Notes: generated by a model from the letters alone, not told the origin. Positions 20,016 through 32,649 are shown, counted from the first letter of the stretch. The stretch is DNA of 37,855 nucleotides from an uncultured Pseudomonadota bacterium (GCA_903953455.1 CAJBJW010000364.1:1-37855); one strand, 5' to 3'. Numbers and translations: made by a program.

Positions 20016-23000
20016 TTAGTAGGTTATACGAACCGCACTTTGACCTAGCCATAATTTTAATTGATGCATGAACTCGTCTGTTGCTTTGACACGCCACTGC
20101 GCTCCCAATTGTACCCGTGCCCGAGTTTTTTCAGTACTATAATCAATTGTTATGAGCGTATCCCCTCCTTTAAATTCACTCAACAACGCTTTCATCTTAT
20201 CCAAATTTCTTGCTGCATTTGCATCATTATTTTGCCATTTAAGATGTATTTCCTTTCTCGCTTGCTCAATGGGATATATATGCTCAATTTTTAATAACGG
20301 TATATTTAGATAGCTATCTATCGATAAATTGCCTTCCGCAATTAAAAGCTTATCCCGAAAATTCGAGGAAAACATCGATTGATTGACTTCAAAACTTTCA
20401 CGCTGTGCACTCAATTCAAGGCGCCCTGTATTGTCATCAAATATTACAGATCCGCGCAACTTACCTTGTTTGTTTTGTCGAACACCAATTTCAATAGCAA
20501 GCCCTGCGACCCGCACTGTGGTATTCCATTGATTAGGTGATAATTCTTCAAGTAATCGAGCAATGTTTTTAGGCGCAATTAACTTTAATTCATTTGCATA
20601 TTGATCAATGGGGTGCCCCGTTAAAAACAAACCCAACACAGCCTTTTCCTCAGCGAATCTTACGCTTTCCGACCACGGTTCCACTACGGTCGTATAGGTC
20701 GGCGTATCGCTTATTTCACTTGACACCTCGCTACCTAAACCGAACAAATCACTCTGACCAACCGCTTTCATGCGTATGTGATGCTCAGCTACTTTTAAAA
20801 TGGTAGGTAACTCTGCTAAATGGGCTGCACGATTGTCATCAAACTCATCAAACGCACCCGCACGAATAAGCGCTTCTAGTACGCGACGATTAAATTTACG
20901 CAAATCCACACGCTGACACAAATCATACAAATTTAAAAAAGTGCCATTATTTTCACGTTCGCATAGCATATCTAAAATCGCATTCTCTCCTGCCCCTTTG
21001 ATTGCCCCCAATCCATAAATCAAATCATCATTGTCGTTGACGGTAAATTTATAATGGGACACGTTAATTGACGGGGGAATAATGTTCAGCTTCATTTGCC
21101 GACACTCATCAAGCGCAATAACTACTTTGTCTGTATTGTCCATATCGGCAGATAACACCGCTGCCATAAAGGCGGCTGGATGATGCGCTTTTAGCCATGC
21201 TGTTTGATACGCAACTAATGCATAAGCGGCAGAATGCGATTTATTGAAACCGTATCCAGAAAATTTATCCACCAAATCAAAAATGTAATTAGCAATTTCG
21301 TCACTTACACCATTCGTCAACGCACCACTGACAAAGACATCACGTTGCTTTGCCATTTCTTTTGCGTCTTTTTTACCCATTGCACGCCGCAAAATATCCG
21401 CGCCACCAAGCGTGTAACCCGATAATTCACGGGCAATTTGCATGACCTGTTCTTGATATAAAATAACGCCATTAGTAGGCTCAAGAATAGGTTCAAGCAA
21501 TGGATGCGCATATTCAGCGGCTTTGGTTTTATGTTTCACATTCACATAATCATCCACCATGCCCGACTCTAAAGGCCCTGGACGATAAAGTGCAACCAGC
21601 GCGATAATATCGTTAAAGCAATCGGGTTTGAGTTTTTTGATGAGCTCTTTCATTCCACGCGATTCTAACTGGAATACCGCCGTGGTCAGGCCTTTTTTAA
21701 GTAATTCATAAGAAGCAAAATCATCGCGCGCAATGGCACTTATATCAACAATTGACCTGCCTAACTTTTTCTGTTTCGCATTGATTGTCTGTAGCGCCCA
21801 ATCAATGATTGTAAGTGTACGCAAACCTAAAAAGTCAAACTTCACAAGTCCGACAGATTCCACATCATTTTTATCAAATTGCGTAACTAAATTATTCCCT
21901 TCAATATCACAGTAGAGCGCCGTAAAATCCGTTAACTTTGTCGGCGCAATGACAACGCCACCAGCGTGTTTACCCGCATTTCGAGTTGTTCCCTCTAGTG
22001 AGAGTGCCATATCAATAAGGGATTTAACATCTTCTTCTGTATCATAAGCTTGCTGAAGATCAGGACTGCTTTTCAGCGCATCCGAGAGCGTAATGCCAAT
22101 TTCCATGGGAATCAGTTTTGCAAGTCGATCCACAAAGCCATAAGACAAACCAAGTACGCGCCCTACATCTCGAATAACCGCTTTTGCCGCCATTGAGCCG
22201 TATGTAATAATTTGCGACACTTGATTTCGCCCATAACACTCAGCAACATAATCAATGACCTCATCACGTCGATCCATACAAAAGTCGATATCAAAGTCAG
22301 GCATCGAAATACGTTCGGGATTTAAAAATCGCTCAAATAAAAGTTCAAATTCAATCGGATCTAAATCCGTAATTTTTAGCGCATACGCCACAAGCGATCC
22401 CGCACCTGAACCCCGACCAGGTCCAACAGGAATATCATGATTTTTTGCCCATTGAATAAAATCCGCAACAATCATGAAATAGCCCGAAAAACCCATTTGG
22501 GTAATCACATCAAGCTCAATTTTAAGACGCTCTAAATACACCGCTTCATTTTCACTTTGACTACCGCTACCCGTTAACGCATATTTTTCAAAACGCTCAC
22601 GTAACCCTTTCTCTGATTCACTAATAATAAAATCATTAATTGTCATGCCCTCAGGAACGGGAAAATCCGGCAGAAAGTTTTTACCTAGTGTTAGCGTTAA
22701 ATTACAACGTTTGGCAATTTCAACTGTATTTTCTAGTGCTTCAGGAAAATCAGCAAACAACGCCACCATTTCATCTTCACTGCGCAAATACTGCTGATTG
22801 GTGTAGTCTTTTGGACGACGCGGATCATCAAGAACACGTCCTTGGTTAATACATACCCGTACTTCATGAGCAGCAAAATCACTTTCTTTTAAAAAACGAA
22901 CGTCATTTGTAGCAACAACTGGCAACACCAACTCCTCCGCCAATTCCGCCACTAAGGCAATATAGCGTTCTTCATCAACCTTTCCAACGCGCTGAAGTTC

Positions 23001-23504
23001 CAAATAAAAACGATTAGGAAATAAATTTTTCCAATACATTGCAAGTGTTTTGGCTAGTGCGTTATTTTCATTGAGTAATGCCTTACCAATATCACCCTGC
23101 ATCGCACCAGAAAGTGCAATCAGCCCAATATTATTTTGCTCAATCCATTCTCTCTGCAAAATAGGCACACCATCTTTGTTTTGACCTTGCTGATAAGCTT
23201 GCGAAACTAATTCTGTCAACGTGATATAGCCGGTATGATTGATTGCAAGCAACGTTAAACGATAAGGCGAATCTGGTGCTTCAGCATTTGCAACTAGCAC
23301 ATCCGAACCAGCAATCGGCTTGATACCTTGCGCTATTGTTGCTTTATATAATTTCACTAAACCAAATAAATTAACGTGATCAGTTAGCGCAATGGCTGGC
23401 ATATTAAAATCTGTTAATTGTTTTATCAGTGGTTTAATCTTAACTAAACCGTCAATTAACGAGAATTCGCTGTGAACTCTAAGATGAATAAATCGTGGCT
23501 GCAT
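20016..23504 (-). CDS. dnaE: DNA polymerase III subunit alpha
   Basis: 1162 aa; PHP domain 'FIHLRVHSEFSLIDG', 'VGPGRGSGAGSLVAYAL', 'PDFDIDFCMDRRDEVIDY', 'FNKSHSAAYALVAYQTAWLKAHHP'. Confidence 0.98.
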   Translation of the reverse strand: MQPRFIHLRVHSEFSLIDGLVKIKPLIKQLTDFNMPAIALTDHVNLFGLVKLYKATIAQGIKPIAGSDVLVANAEAPDSPYRLTLLAINHTGYITLTELVSQAYQQGQNKDGVPILQREWIEQNNIGLIALSGAMQGDIGKALLNENNALAKTLAMYWKNLFPNRFYLELQRVGKVDEERYIALVAELAEELVLPVVATNDVRFLKESDFAAHEVRVCINQGRVLDDPRRPKDYTNQQYLRSEDEMVALFADFPEALENTVEIAKRCNLTLTLGKNFLPDFPVPEGMTINDFIISESEKGLRERFEKYALTGSGSQSENEAVYLERLKIELDVITQMGFSGYFMIVADFIQWAKNHDIPVGPGRGSGAGSLVAYALKITDLDPIEFELLFERFLNPERISMPDFDIDFCMDRRDEVIDYVAECYGRNQVSQIITYGSMAAKAVIRDVGRVLGLSYGFVDRLAKLIPMEIGITLSDALKSSPDLQQAYDTEEDVKSLIDMALSLEGTTRNAGKHAGGVVIAPTKLTDFTALYCDIEGNNLVTQFDKNDVESVGLVKFDFLGLRTLTIIDWALQTINAKQKKLGRSIVDISAIARDDFASYELLKKGLTTAVFQLESRGMKELIKKLKPDCFNDIIALVALYRPGPLESGMVDDYVNVKHKTKAAEYAHPLLEPILEPTNGVILYQEQVMQIARELSGYTLGGADILRRAMGKKDAKEMAKQRDVFVSGALTNGVSDEIANYIFDLVDKFSGYGFNKSHSAAYALVAYQTAWLKAHHPAAFMAAVLSADMDNTDKVVIALDECRQMKLNIIPPSINVSHYKFTVNDNDDLIYGLGAIKGAGENAILDMLCERENNGTFLNLYDLCQRVDLRKFNRRVLEALIRAGAFDEFDDNRAAHLAELPTILKVAEHHIRMKAVGQSDLFGLGSEVSSEISDTPTYTTVVEPWSESVRFAEEKAVLGLFLTGHPIDQYANELKLIAPKNIARLLEELSPNQWNTTVRVAGLAIEIGVRQNKQGKLRGSVIFDDNTGRLELSAQRESFEVNQSMFSSNFRDKLLIAEGNLSIDSYLNIPLLKIEHIYPIEQARKEIHLKWQNNDANAARNLDKMKALLSEFKGGDTLITIDYSTEKTRARVQLGAQWRVKATDEFMHQLKLWLGQSAVRITY

Positions 23505-23601
23505 GGAGTTTGCTGTAAAAATAGAAAGGTTGAATCGACTTTTGAATGTGCATAATCATAACTGAATTTAGAGCGTCGATGTTACCAACGCATTTATGCG
23601 C

Positions 23602-23607
23602 TATAAT
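23602..23607 (+). promoter_or_regulatory. Candidate -10 (TATAAT) for the polyprenyl synthase gene
   Basis: TATAAT 39 bp before the start codon at 23646, in the divergent dnaE gap. Confidence 0.4.
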
Positions 23608-23645
23608 GTACAAAAATTTCCTTTTGGCCTTTAATAAGAAAAAGA

Positions 23646-24641
23646 ATGAGTTCATCTTCTCAAAATCCAACAATTGATTTCAACGCCATTAAACAATTAA
23701 GCAGCCTCGAAGCAAAAGCGGTTGATCAACTGATTATTGACGAACTACGCTCCGATGTAATTTTAATTAATGAAATTGGTCGATACATTATCAGTAATGG
23801 CGGAAAACGATTGCGCCCCATGTTGCTTCTTCTTGCAGCTAAAGCATTAGGTGGCGTATCAGATAATCATCTCATTTTAGCTGCCGTCATCGAGTTTATT
23901 CATACCGCAACATTACTGCATGATGATGTCGTTGATGAATCTGAATTACGTCGCGGCAATCAAACCGCTAATGCCGTTTGGGGAAATGCAGCAAGTGTAT
24001 TAGTAGGTGATTATCTCTATTCTAGCGCATTTGAAATGATGGTACGCACAGACAATATGCGCGTCATGGGCATTTTATCTAAAACCACAACAGCCATTGC
24101 CGAAGGCGAAGTCCTTCAACTACTCAACTGCAACAACCCCCAAACTACAGAAGCAAAATACCTAGAAGTCATTGCCCGCAAAACCGCTATTTTATTTAGC
24201 GCAGCAACGCAACTGGCAGCGGTGATATCGAATGCGAGTAATGAAATTGAAACTGCATTAGCCAACTACGGTCAACATTTAGGCATTGCTTTTCAACTCA
24301 TTGATGACGCACTGGATTATCAAGCAACCGCTGAAGAACTTGGTAAAAATCTTGGGGATGATTTAGCTGAAGGCAAACCCACGCTTCCTCTAATTTACGC
24401 TATTGAACACGGCACAAGCGAAGAAGCAGACATTATTATTGATGCCATTAAAAATGGCAGAAGAGATGCGTTCAATGCGGTTTATGAAATCATTACACGC
24501 ACAAAAGCAATCGAATACACAACAGACCGTGCGGATGAAGAAGCTCAAAGAGCTATTGATGCACTAAACGTTTTACCTAAATCTGAGTATAAAGAAGCGC
24601 TTATTTTATTGGCCAAATTTGCTGTACAACGTAATTATTAA
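23646..24641 (+). CDS. ispB: Polyprenyl (octaprenyl) diphosphate synthase
   Basis: 331 aa; 'GGKRLRPMLLLLAAKALGG', first Asp-rich motif 'LLHDDVVDESELRRG', second 'LIDDALDY'. Confidence 0.93.
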   Translation: MSSSSQNPTIDFNAIKQLSSLEAKAVDQLIIDELRSDVILINEIGRYIISNGGKRLRPMLLLLAAKALGGVSDNHLILAAVIEFIHTATLLHDDVVDESELRRGNQTANAVWGNAASVLVGDYLYSSAFEMMVRTDNMRVMGILSKTTTAIAEGEVLQLLNCNNPQTTEAKYLEVIARKTAILFSAATQLAAVISNASNEIETALANYGQHLGIAFQLIDDALDYQATAEELGKNLGDDLAEGKPTLPLIYAIEHGTSEEADIIIDAIKNGRRDAFNAVYEIITRTKAIEYTTDRADEEAQRAIDALNVLPKSEYKEALILLAKFAVQRNY

Positions 24642-24765
24642 ATTAAAACTCTCTGGCTTTACAATGTAGTACAAAATAGTTATCACAAATAGTCATGTCA
24701 TAATTGAATGCAATTTAACGCAATCATGGCAATGTAATTAAAAACTAATTGAAGTGGAGCGATGT

Positions 24766-26010
24766 ATGTCGTGGAATGAACCTGGTGGCGGTAAAAAAGA
24801 TCCTTGGAGTGGTCGTGGGGATGACAAAAATGTGCCCGAATTAGACGAGGCGATCCGTGTTCTGCAGTCAAAATTAGATAAATTATTTGGCGGATCAGGC
24901 GACAACCAAGATAATAATGGGTTTTCAGGAAATTCACTGAAAGGCTTAGGTTTACTTGCCATTAGTGCAGGTGTTATTTGGGGATTGAGTGGCTTTTACA
25001 TTGTTGATGAAGGAAATCACGGTGTGGAAACGCGTTTTGGTAAATATATTGGCACCACACAAGCGGGCCTTAATTGGCATATTCCATCGCCTATTGAATC
25101 TGTTACATTAGTAAATGTAAAACAACAGCGTTTTATTGAAGTGGGTTACCGAAGTAATGGTGGCGATCAATCTATAGGCGGCTCTGTTCCTAAAGAAGCC
25201 CTCATGCTCACTAAAGATGAAAATTATGTCGATGTCCGTCTTGCTGTTCAGTATCAAGTCAAAGACGCGAAAGCCTTTATTTTTAATGTATCAAACCCAG
25301 CGGCTACGCTTAAACATGTTACCGAAAGTGCGCAGCGTGGTGTAATTGGTGGCAGTACCATGGATTTCGTATTAACGGAAGGACGTGGTGAAATTGTCGC
25401 ACAGATTAAAACTGAAATTCAGCAAGTGATGGACAGTTACAATACAGGGATCCAAGTCACCAGTGTGAATTTACAAGATGCACAACCGCCTGAACAAGTA
25501 CAAAACGCGTTTGCCGACGCCATTAAAGCGCGTGAAGACGAGCAACGATTAATTAACGAAGCGCAAGCCTACGCAAACGACGTTATTCCAAAAGCGCGTG
25601 GTGCTGCAGCACGTAAGATGCAAGAAGCTGAAGGCTATAAAGAGCAAGTGCTCGCACAAGCACAAGGTGAAACCAGTCGCTTTTCACAATTATTAACACA
25701 ATACAGCAAAGCACCCGATGTAACTCGCAAACGCCTCTATATTGACGCCATGGAATCCGTATTAAGCAGTACAAATAACGTGATCGTGGACGTTAAAAAT
25801 GGCAGTAATGTGATGTACTTACCGCTTGATAAACTCGCGCAAATGCCACAAAACACAAATACTGCACCTATCATTAATGCCCCACATGTATCATCGGCAA
25901 GTGTTGAGCCTGCTTCACCTGCCCCAGTGATTCAAAATACACCGATGTTAGTACCCAGTATCGAACATTCAAATGGGCGTAGTCGCATCAATGATATGAG
26001 AGGTCGTTAA
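24766..26010 (+). CDS. hflK: Membrane protease modulator HflK (SPFH/prohibitin family)
   Basis: MSWNEPGGGKKDPWSGRGDDKNVPELDEAIRVLQSKL; 'VDEGNHGVETRFGKY'; followed by hflC. Track start is an upstream GTG. Confidence 0.95.
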   Translation: MSWNEPGGGKKDPWSGRGDDKNVPELDEAIRVLQSKLDKLFGGSGDNQDNNGFSGNSLKGLGLLAISAGVIWGLSGFYIVDEGNHGVETRFGKYIGTTQAGLNWHIPSPIESVTLVNVKQQRFIEVGYRSNGGDQSIGGSVPKEALMLTKDENYVDVRLAVQYQVKDAKAFIFNVSNPAATLKHVTESAQRGVIGGSTMDFVLTEGRGEIVAQIKTEIQQVMDSYNTGIQVTSVNLQDAQPPEQVQNAFADAIKAREDEQRLINEAQAYANDVIPKARGAAARKMQEAEGYKEQVLAQAQGETSRFSQLLTQYSKAPDVTRKRLYIDAMESVLSSTNNVIVDVKNGSNVMYLPLDKLAQMPQNTNTAPIINAPHVSSASVEPASPAPVIQNTPMLVPSIEHSNGRSRINDMRGR

Positions 26011-26011
26011 A

Positions 26012-26866
26012 ATGAATAACAATCAAGTGATAATTGGCATGGCAAGTCTTGCATTGGTTGGCATGATGAGTGTTTTTACCGTCAACGAAGGTGAAAAAGC
26101 CATTAAGTTTCAATTAGGCGAAATTGTCAAAGATGATTACACCCCCGGTTTACACGTTAAACTCCCTATTATCAACAATGTGCGGCACTTTGATGCTCGA
26201 ATTCAGACGATGGATTCAAAACCAGAGCGTTTTTTAACCGCTGAAAAGAAAAACGTTATCGTGGATTCATTTGTCAAATGGCGTATTGGCGACGTAAAAA
26301 CGTTTTATACCGTCGTAGCTGGCGATATTGATCAAGCTAATTTGCGCCTAGATCAGATTATTAAAGATTTATTTCGCAGTGAATTTGGTAAACGTAATAT
26401 TAAACAATTAGTATCCACTGACCGTAGTGAAATTCGTGAACTATTGATTAAAAATTCGAAAAGTTTGGCGGCGGCACTTGGGATGGAAATTGTTGACGTG
26501 CAAGTGATGCGTATTGATTTACCTGAAGAAGTCAGCTCATCAGTTTTCCGGCGCATGGAAGCTGAACGCGAGCGCGTAGCAAGAGAATTCCGCTCTGAAG
26601 GCGCGGAGGCCGCTGAGCGTATTCGCGCGGATGCAGATCGCCAACGTGTTGTCACGTTAGCGAATGCCTATCGTGACGCTGAAAAATTACGTGGTGAAGG
26701 CGATGCCACCGCAGCTGAGATTTACGCTAAAGCGTATAATCAAGACAGTGATTTCTTTGGATTTTACAGAAGTTTGAATGCGTATAAAAAGACACTGACC
26801 AGCTCGAGCACATTAGTACTTGAACCAAACTCAGATTTCTTCCAATATTTTAAAAGTAAAAAATAA
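26012..26866 (+). CDS. hflC: Membrane protease modulator HflC
   Basis: 'FTVNEGEKAIKFQLGEIV', 'RMEAERERVAREFRSEGAEAAERIRADADR'. Confidence 0.96.
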   Translation: MNNNQVIIGMASLALVGMMSVFTVNEGEKAIKFQLGEIVKDDYTPGLHVKLPIINNVRHFDARIQTMDSKPERFLTAEKKNVIVDSFVKWRIGDVKTFYTVVAGDIDQANLRLDQIIKDLFRSEFGKRNIKQLVSTDRSEIRELLIKNSKSLAAALGMEIVDVQVMRIDLPEEVSSSVFRRMEAERERVAREFRSEGAEAAERIRADADRQRVVTLANAYRDAEKLRGEGDATAAEIYAKAYNQDSDFFGFYRSLNAYKKTLTSSSTLVLEPNSDFFQYFKSKK

Positions 26867-26910
26867 ACGTAGTGACACATTTGGTGTCAGTACGATAATG
26901 AATGAAAAAT

Positions 26911-26934
26911 AAACGCTCCACATTTGGGGCGTTT
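26911..26934 (+). terminator. Terminator-like hairpin between hflC and hisZ
   Basis: AAACGCTCC-ACATTT-GGGGCGTTT (one G-T pair) followed by T-rich sequence. Confidence 0.6.
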
Positions 26935-26954
26935 TGTTTGAATGGAAATAAAGA

Positions 26955-28139
26955 ATGCAACAAAATGCTTGGCTATTACCTGATGGTATCGATGAATTAC
27001 TTCCCAATGAAGCCCACCGTTTAGAAAATCTACGTCGTGCAATATTAGATACGTTCACTCACTGGGGGTATCAGTTAGTCGTTCCACCTATCATCGACTT
27101 TCTTGACTCACTTTTGACAGGAACAGGACATGCGCTTGATTTGCAAACTTTCAAATTAACCGATCAAATCAGCGGAAAAATGCTTGGCGTTCGCGCAGAC
27201 ATGACTCCGCAAGTAGCTCGAATTGACGCGCATAATCTAAAGCATGATCATCCCTCACGCTTGTGCTATGCCGGAACTGTTCTGCATACGCGTGGTGATG
27301 CGCTCGAAAAAACACGCTCACCTATGCAAATTGGTGCAGAACTTTATGGTCACGCGGGTAAAGAAAGCGACTGTGAAATTATTCGTTTAATGCTGGAAAT
27401 GCTGGCGATGTCAGGTGTTTTAAATGTACATTTAGATTTAGGTCATGTCGGCATTTATCGCGCACTTGCAGAAAAAGCGCATTTAACGCATGTACAGGAA
27501 AGCCAATTATTTGATGTACTTCAACGCAAAGCGCGTCCTGAGTTAAAAGAATTGCTTGATACTTACCATCTATCCGATGATTTAAAAGCTGCATTCTTAA
27601 AACTACCCGAATTGAACGGCGATAAATCTGTTCTAACAAAAGCGAAAGAATTTTTACATTTTGAAGAAGTTCAAGCAGCATTGGCTGACTTAGACGGAAT
27701 TTCACAAGAATTGACACGCTATTTTCCTTCACTTTCAATCAGCTTTGATTTAGCCGAACTCCGTGGTTATCACTATCACACAGGTGTTGTATTTGCAGCG
27801 TTTGTTCCCACCATTGGTAGAGAAATCGCCCGTGGTGGTCGTTATGATAATATTGGTGCTATTTTTGGCCGCAATCGCCCAGCGACAGGATTTAGTGCTG
27901 ATTTGCGCGTATTAACAGCACTCAACAAACAAAATGAAATCGAGCAACCGCTACGTGAATTGATTTTTGCACCTTATATTTACGACGTCAATTTACATGA
28001 AACGATTCGTGATCTGCGCACTAAAGGACATAGCGTAGTTCAACACTTACCTAATCAAATTGGTGGGGCGAAAGAATTAGGTTGCACAGCCATCTTGACA
28101 AAAAATTCACAAGACGACTGGGTAATTGAGTCGCTTTAA
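26955..28139 (+). CDS. hisZ: ATP phosphoribosyltransferase regulatory subunit HisZ
   Basis: 'WLLPDGIDELLPNEAHRLENLRR', 'MLGVRADMTPQVARIDAH', class II tRNA-synthetase-like fold; hflC-hisZ-purA order. Confidence 0.93.
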   Translation: MQQNAWLLPDGIDELLPNEAHRLENLRRAILDTFTHWGYQLVVPPIIDFLDSLLTGTGHALDLQTFKLTDQISGKMLGVRADMTPQVARIDAHNLKHDHPSRLCYAGTVLHTRGDALEKTRSPMQIGAELYGHAGKESDCEIIRLMLEMLAMSGVLNVHLDLGHVGIYRALAEKAHLTHVQESQLFDVLQRKARPELKELLDTYHLSDDLKAAFLKLPELNGDKSVLTKAKEFLHFEEVQAALADLDGISQELTRYFPSLSISFDLAELRGYHYHTGVVFAAFVPTIGREIARGGRYDNIGAIFGRNRPATGFSADLRVLTALNKQNEIEQPLRELIFAPYIYDVNLHETIRDLRTKGHSVVQHLPNQIGGAKELGCTAILTKNSQDDWVIESL

Positions 28140-28275
28140 ATGAATTTTAACTGATAATTTACACCTTACAATAATTGAACAACTATTACGTAACTTAAAA
28201 GAATGAATATGATTGAATGATTTTACGCAGGTTCCAAAATTTACAAATTCTTCACGATCAATCAAAATATATTAA

Positions 28276-29583
<1,308 letters not shown>

Positions 29584-29598
29584 CGGAGCAAAAATAAC

Positions 29599-29880
29599 AT
29601 GGCAGAAACAGTCGACGAATTAACCGTCACCTATGAAGAAGGCGGCATTGAAACCGTTAAAGAACTTGATAAAAAAGTCTTAACAAAAGGCGCATGGGCA
29701 ACTGTGATGTATCGCTATCAAGAATGGAGTCCTGCAAAAGAAGAATACAGTGCAGATAAATTTACTATTCGTCGCTATCAAAAACGTGACGGTAGTTATC
29801 AACAAAAATCGAAATTTAATATTTCGAGTGTTGATCAAGCTAAAAGTATGATTGAAATTTTACAAGAATGGACAAAATAG
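29599..29880 (+). CDS. Conserved-looking small cytosolic protein of unknown function
   Basis: 93 aa, 'MAETVDELTVTYEEGGIETVKELDKKVLTKGAWATVMYRYQEWSPAKEEYSADKFTIRRYQKRDGSYQQKSKFNISSVDQAKSMIEILQEWTK'; 15 bp after purA; followed by a terminator. Confidence 0.75.
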   Translation: MAETVDELTVTYEEGGIETVKELDKKVLTKGAWATVMYRYQEWSPAKEEYSADKFTIRRYQKRDGSYQQKSKFNISSVDQAKSMIEILQEWTK

Positions 29881-29903
29881 TCTGTTTAAACAGTTGATTG
29901 CAT

Positions 29904-29942
29904 AAAAAAAGCCGGCATGAAAAATCATACCGGCTTTTTTTT
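29904..29942. terminator. Bidirectional terminator between the 93-aa ORF (+) and argG (-)
   Basis: AAAAAAAGCCGGCATGA / TCATACCGGCTTTTTTTT with one mismatch. Confidence 0.9.
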
Positions 29943-29957
29943 CGTTTAAGAAATAAC

Positions 29958-31172
29958 TTATTTGGCTTTACGCTTTGCCGCAATTCGTAGACGCAACGCA
30001 TTTAATTTAATAAAACCCGCCGCATCTTTTTGATCATAAGCACCCTTATCATCTTCAAATGTTGCAATGCTTTCATCAAATAAACTGTCTGTTGTCGATT
30101 CACGACCCACCACAATCACGTTACCTTTATAAAGTTTTAATCTCACTTTACCATTAACATTCAGTTGAGATTCATCGATCATCGTTTGGAGCATTTGACG
30201 CTCAGGACTCCACCAGTAACCGTTATAAATCAATGTTGCATAACGTGGCATCAATTCATCTTTTAAATGTGCAACTTCACGATCTAGCGTGAGCGACTCG
30301 ATAGCACGATGCGCTTTCAACATAATCGTTCCTGCTGGCGTTTCGTAGCAACCACGCGATTTCATGCCCACATAACGATTTTCAACAATATCAAGACGAC
30401 CAATCCCATTTTCGCCGCCGATTTTATTTAATCGCTCGAGTACCGTTGCAGGTGAAACTGGCTCGTCATTGATGGCAACAACGTCCCCTTTCGCATACGT
30501 TAATTCAATATAAGTCGCTTTATCCGGTGCATTTTCAGGCGACACAGTCCAGCGCCACATTGTTTCTTCGGGCTCCGTCCACGGATTCTCAAGGACACGA
30601 CCTTCGTAAGAAATATGGAGTAAATTCGCATCCATCGAATAAGGTGATGTGCCACCTTGTTTCATTTCAACTGGAATCTCGTGTTTCGCCGCGTAATCAA
30701 GCAGTGATTGACGTGAGTTCAAATCCCATTCACGCCAAGGAGCGATAACATGAATATCTGGACGCAGGGCGTAAGCACCAAGCTCAAAGCGTACTTGATC
30801 GTTACCTTTACCCGTCGCGCCGTGTGAAATCGCGTCGGCACCTGTTTCATTCGCAATTTCAATTAAGCGTTTTGCAATCAACGGACGCGCAATAGAGGTC
30901 CCTAAGAGATATTCGCCTTCATAAATGGTATTTGCACGAAACATAGGAAAGACGAAATCACGCGCAAATTCTTCACGCAAGTCATCAATATAAATTTCCT
31001 TAATTCCCATTAATTTTGCTTTCGCGCGTGCTGGTTCAACTTCTTCGCCCTGCCCTAAATCGGCGGTAAACGTCACCACTTCACATTGATACACATCTTG
31101 TAGCCATTTCAAAATAATAGAGGTATCAAGACCACCCGAATACGCTAAAACAACTTTTTTTATACCTGACAT
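29958..31172 (-). CDS. argG: Argininosuccinate synthase
   Basis: '[20 protein letters not shown]', '[14 protein letters not shown]'. Confidence 0.98.
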   Translation of the reverse strand: MSGIKKVVLAYSGGLDTSIILKWLQDVYQCEVVTFTADLGQGEEVEPARAKAKLMGIKEIYIDDLREEFARDFVFPMFRANTIYEGEYLLGTSIARPLIAKRLIEIANETGADAISHGATGKGNDQVRFELGAYALRPDIHVIAPWREWDLNSRQSLLDYAAKHEIPVEMKQGGTSPYSMDANLLHISYEGRVLENPWTEPEETMWRWTVSPENAPDKATYIELTYAKGDVVAINDEPVSPATVLERLNKIGGENGIGRLDIVENRYVGMKSRGCYETPAGTIMLKAHRAIESLTLDREVAHLKDELMPRYATLIYNGYWWSPERQMLQTMIDESQLNVNGKVRLKLYKGNVIVVGRESTTDSLFDESIATFEDDKGAYDQKDAAGFIKLNALRLRIAAKRKAK

Positions 31173-31202
31173 AATTTCCCTAACTATTTAAAAATTAAAC
31201 GA

Positions 31203-32525
31203 TTATCTTTTAATAATACTAATGCCTTTGAGCAAATTCAACGCTTCATTTAACGCGTAATCTTTTGTTTCAGCAGCGGCTTTTTCTTTATTTTCGGCTT
31301 CAGTTTGAGCTGCGGCTTTTTCTTTTGCATTTTGTAAATGATTCGACAAGTCCGCTTCTTTAACTGGTTTGAAATCGGATTTCTCAAGTGCTTCTAATTT
31401 CATTTGTGCAAGAGCGATATCTGGTTCAATGCCTTCTGCTTGAATCGAGCGACCTGATGGGGTGTAGTAACGTGCTGTAGTGAGTTTTACAGCAGAACCA
31501 TTACTTGTTGGCAGAATCGTTTGCACCGACCCTTTACCAAACGATTTCTCACCCATAATAATGGCGCGTTTTGAATCTTGAAGTGCGCCCGCCACAATTT
31601 CTGATGCTGACGCAGAACCTGCGTTAATTAAAACCACCATAGGTGCTTCATCAATTAAATCATCTGGCGCGGCATTGAAACGCATTTCAGAATTCGCAAT
31701 ACGGCCTTTAGTGTAAACAATTAAGCCATTTTTCATAAACGCATCACTGACTTCAACAGCGGCATTCAAAACGCCACCTGGATTGTTGCGCAAATCTAAA
31801 ACAAGACCGTTCAAGTTACCGCCATTTTCTTTCTTAAGCGCTGCTAAGCCTTCTTTTAGATTTTCTCCTGTTGCAGACTGGAAACTGCTAATGCGAACAT
31901 AACCATAATTTTTATCTAGCAATTTACTTTTAACACTTTTGGTTTTAATCACATCTCGAATGATGCTAATTTTAAGCGGTGTATCAAGGCCTTCACGAAC
32001 AATTGTTAATAAAATTTTACTACCCGCCGCGCCACGCATACTTTTCACTGCATCCGCTAAACTCATCCCTTTAACTGGCTTATCATCAAGGCGAATAATT
32101 AAATCGCCCGCTTTAATGCCGGCACGTTGCGCTGGTGTGTCATCAATGGGGGATACAACCTTAACAAAACCATTTTCCATCGACACTTCAATACCAAGAC
32201 CGCCAAATTGACCCGTCGTACCTTCTTTTAATTCTTGAAACTCATCTGCAACCAAATAAGCAGAATGAGGATCTAAACCACTTAACATGCCACGAATGGC
32301 GTCTTCCAATAATTTTTTATCTGAAACAGGCTCAACGTAATCTTGTTTGATTCGTCCAAAAATTTCCGTAAACGCTTTCAAATCTTCTAAAGGCAGTGCA
32401 TCTGATACTTGCGCGGTCGCTTCAGTCTGTGTTTCAGCTTGAGCCAAAACAGTACTGCTGATGCCAACAATACCGCCAAGAGCTACGCCTAGGGACAATA
32501 AATAGATATTTTTATTTTTTAACAT
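31203..32525 (-). CDS. S41-family C-terminal processing peptidase with PDZ domain
   Basis: 'YVEPVSDKKLLEDAIRGMLSGLDPHSAYL', PDZ segment, catalytic 'INAGSASASEIVAGALQD' and 'GEKSFGKGSVQTI'. Confidence 0.95.
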   Translation of the reverse strand: MLKNKNIYLLSLGVALGGIVGISSTVLAQAETQTEATAQVSDALPLEDLKAFTEIFGRIKQDYVEPVSDKKLLEDAIRGMLSGLDPHSAYLVADEFQELKEGTTGQFGGLGIEVSMENGFVKVVSPIDDTPAQRAGIKAGDLIIRLDDKPVKGMSLADAVKSMRGAAGSKILLTIVREGLDTPLKISIIRDVIKTKSVKSKLLDKNYGYVRISSFQSATGENLKEGLAALKKENGGNLNGLVLDLRNNPGGVLNAAVEVSDAFMKNGLIVYTKGRIANSEMRFNAAPDDLIDEAPMVVLINAGSASASEIVAGALQDSKRAIIMGEKSFGKGSVQTILPTSNGSAVKLTTARYYTPSGRSIQAEGIEPDIALAQMKLEALEKSDFKPVKEADLSNHLQNAKEKAAAQTEAENKEKAAAETKDYALNEALNLLKGISIIKR

Positions 32526-32649
32526 AATTTTATTTATATACTCGAATAATGTTTGAATTTAATTTTTTAAAGTGAACGTTTTACGATACGGACAAAATAG
32601 CGCGTCGCTTTTTCTTAATCCGAACGTTTTTATCTATTTGAATCTATTG

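Noticed and set aside
23479-23673. 64-aa ORF upstream of dnaE
   Set aside because: Overlaps both dnaE and ispB starts and the promoter region; low-complexity translation.
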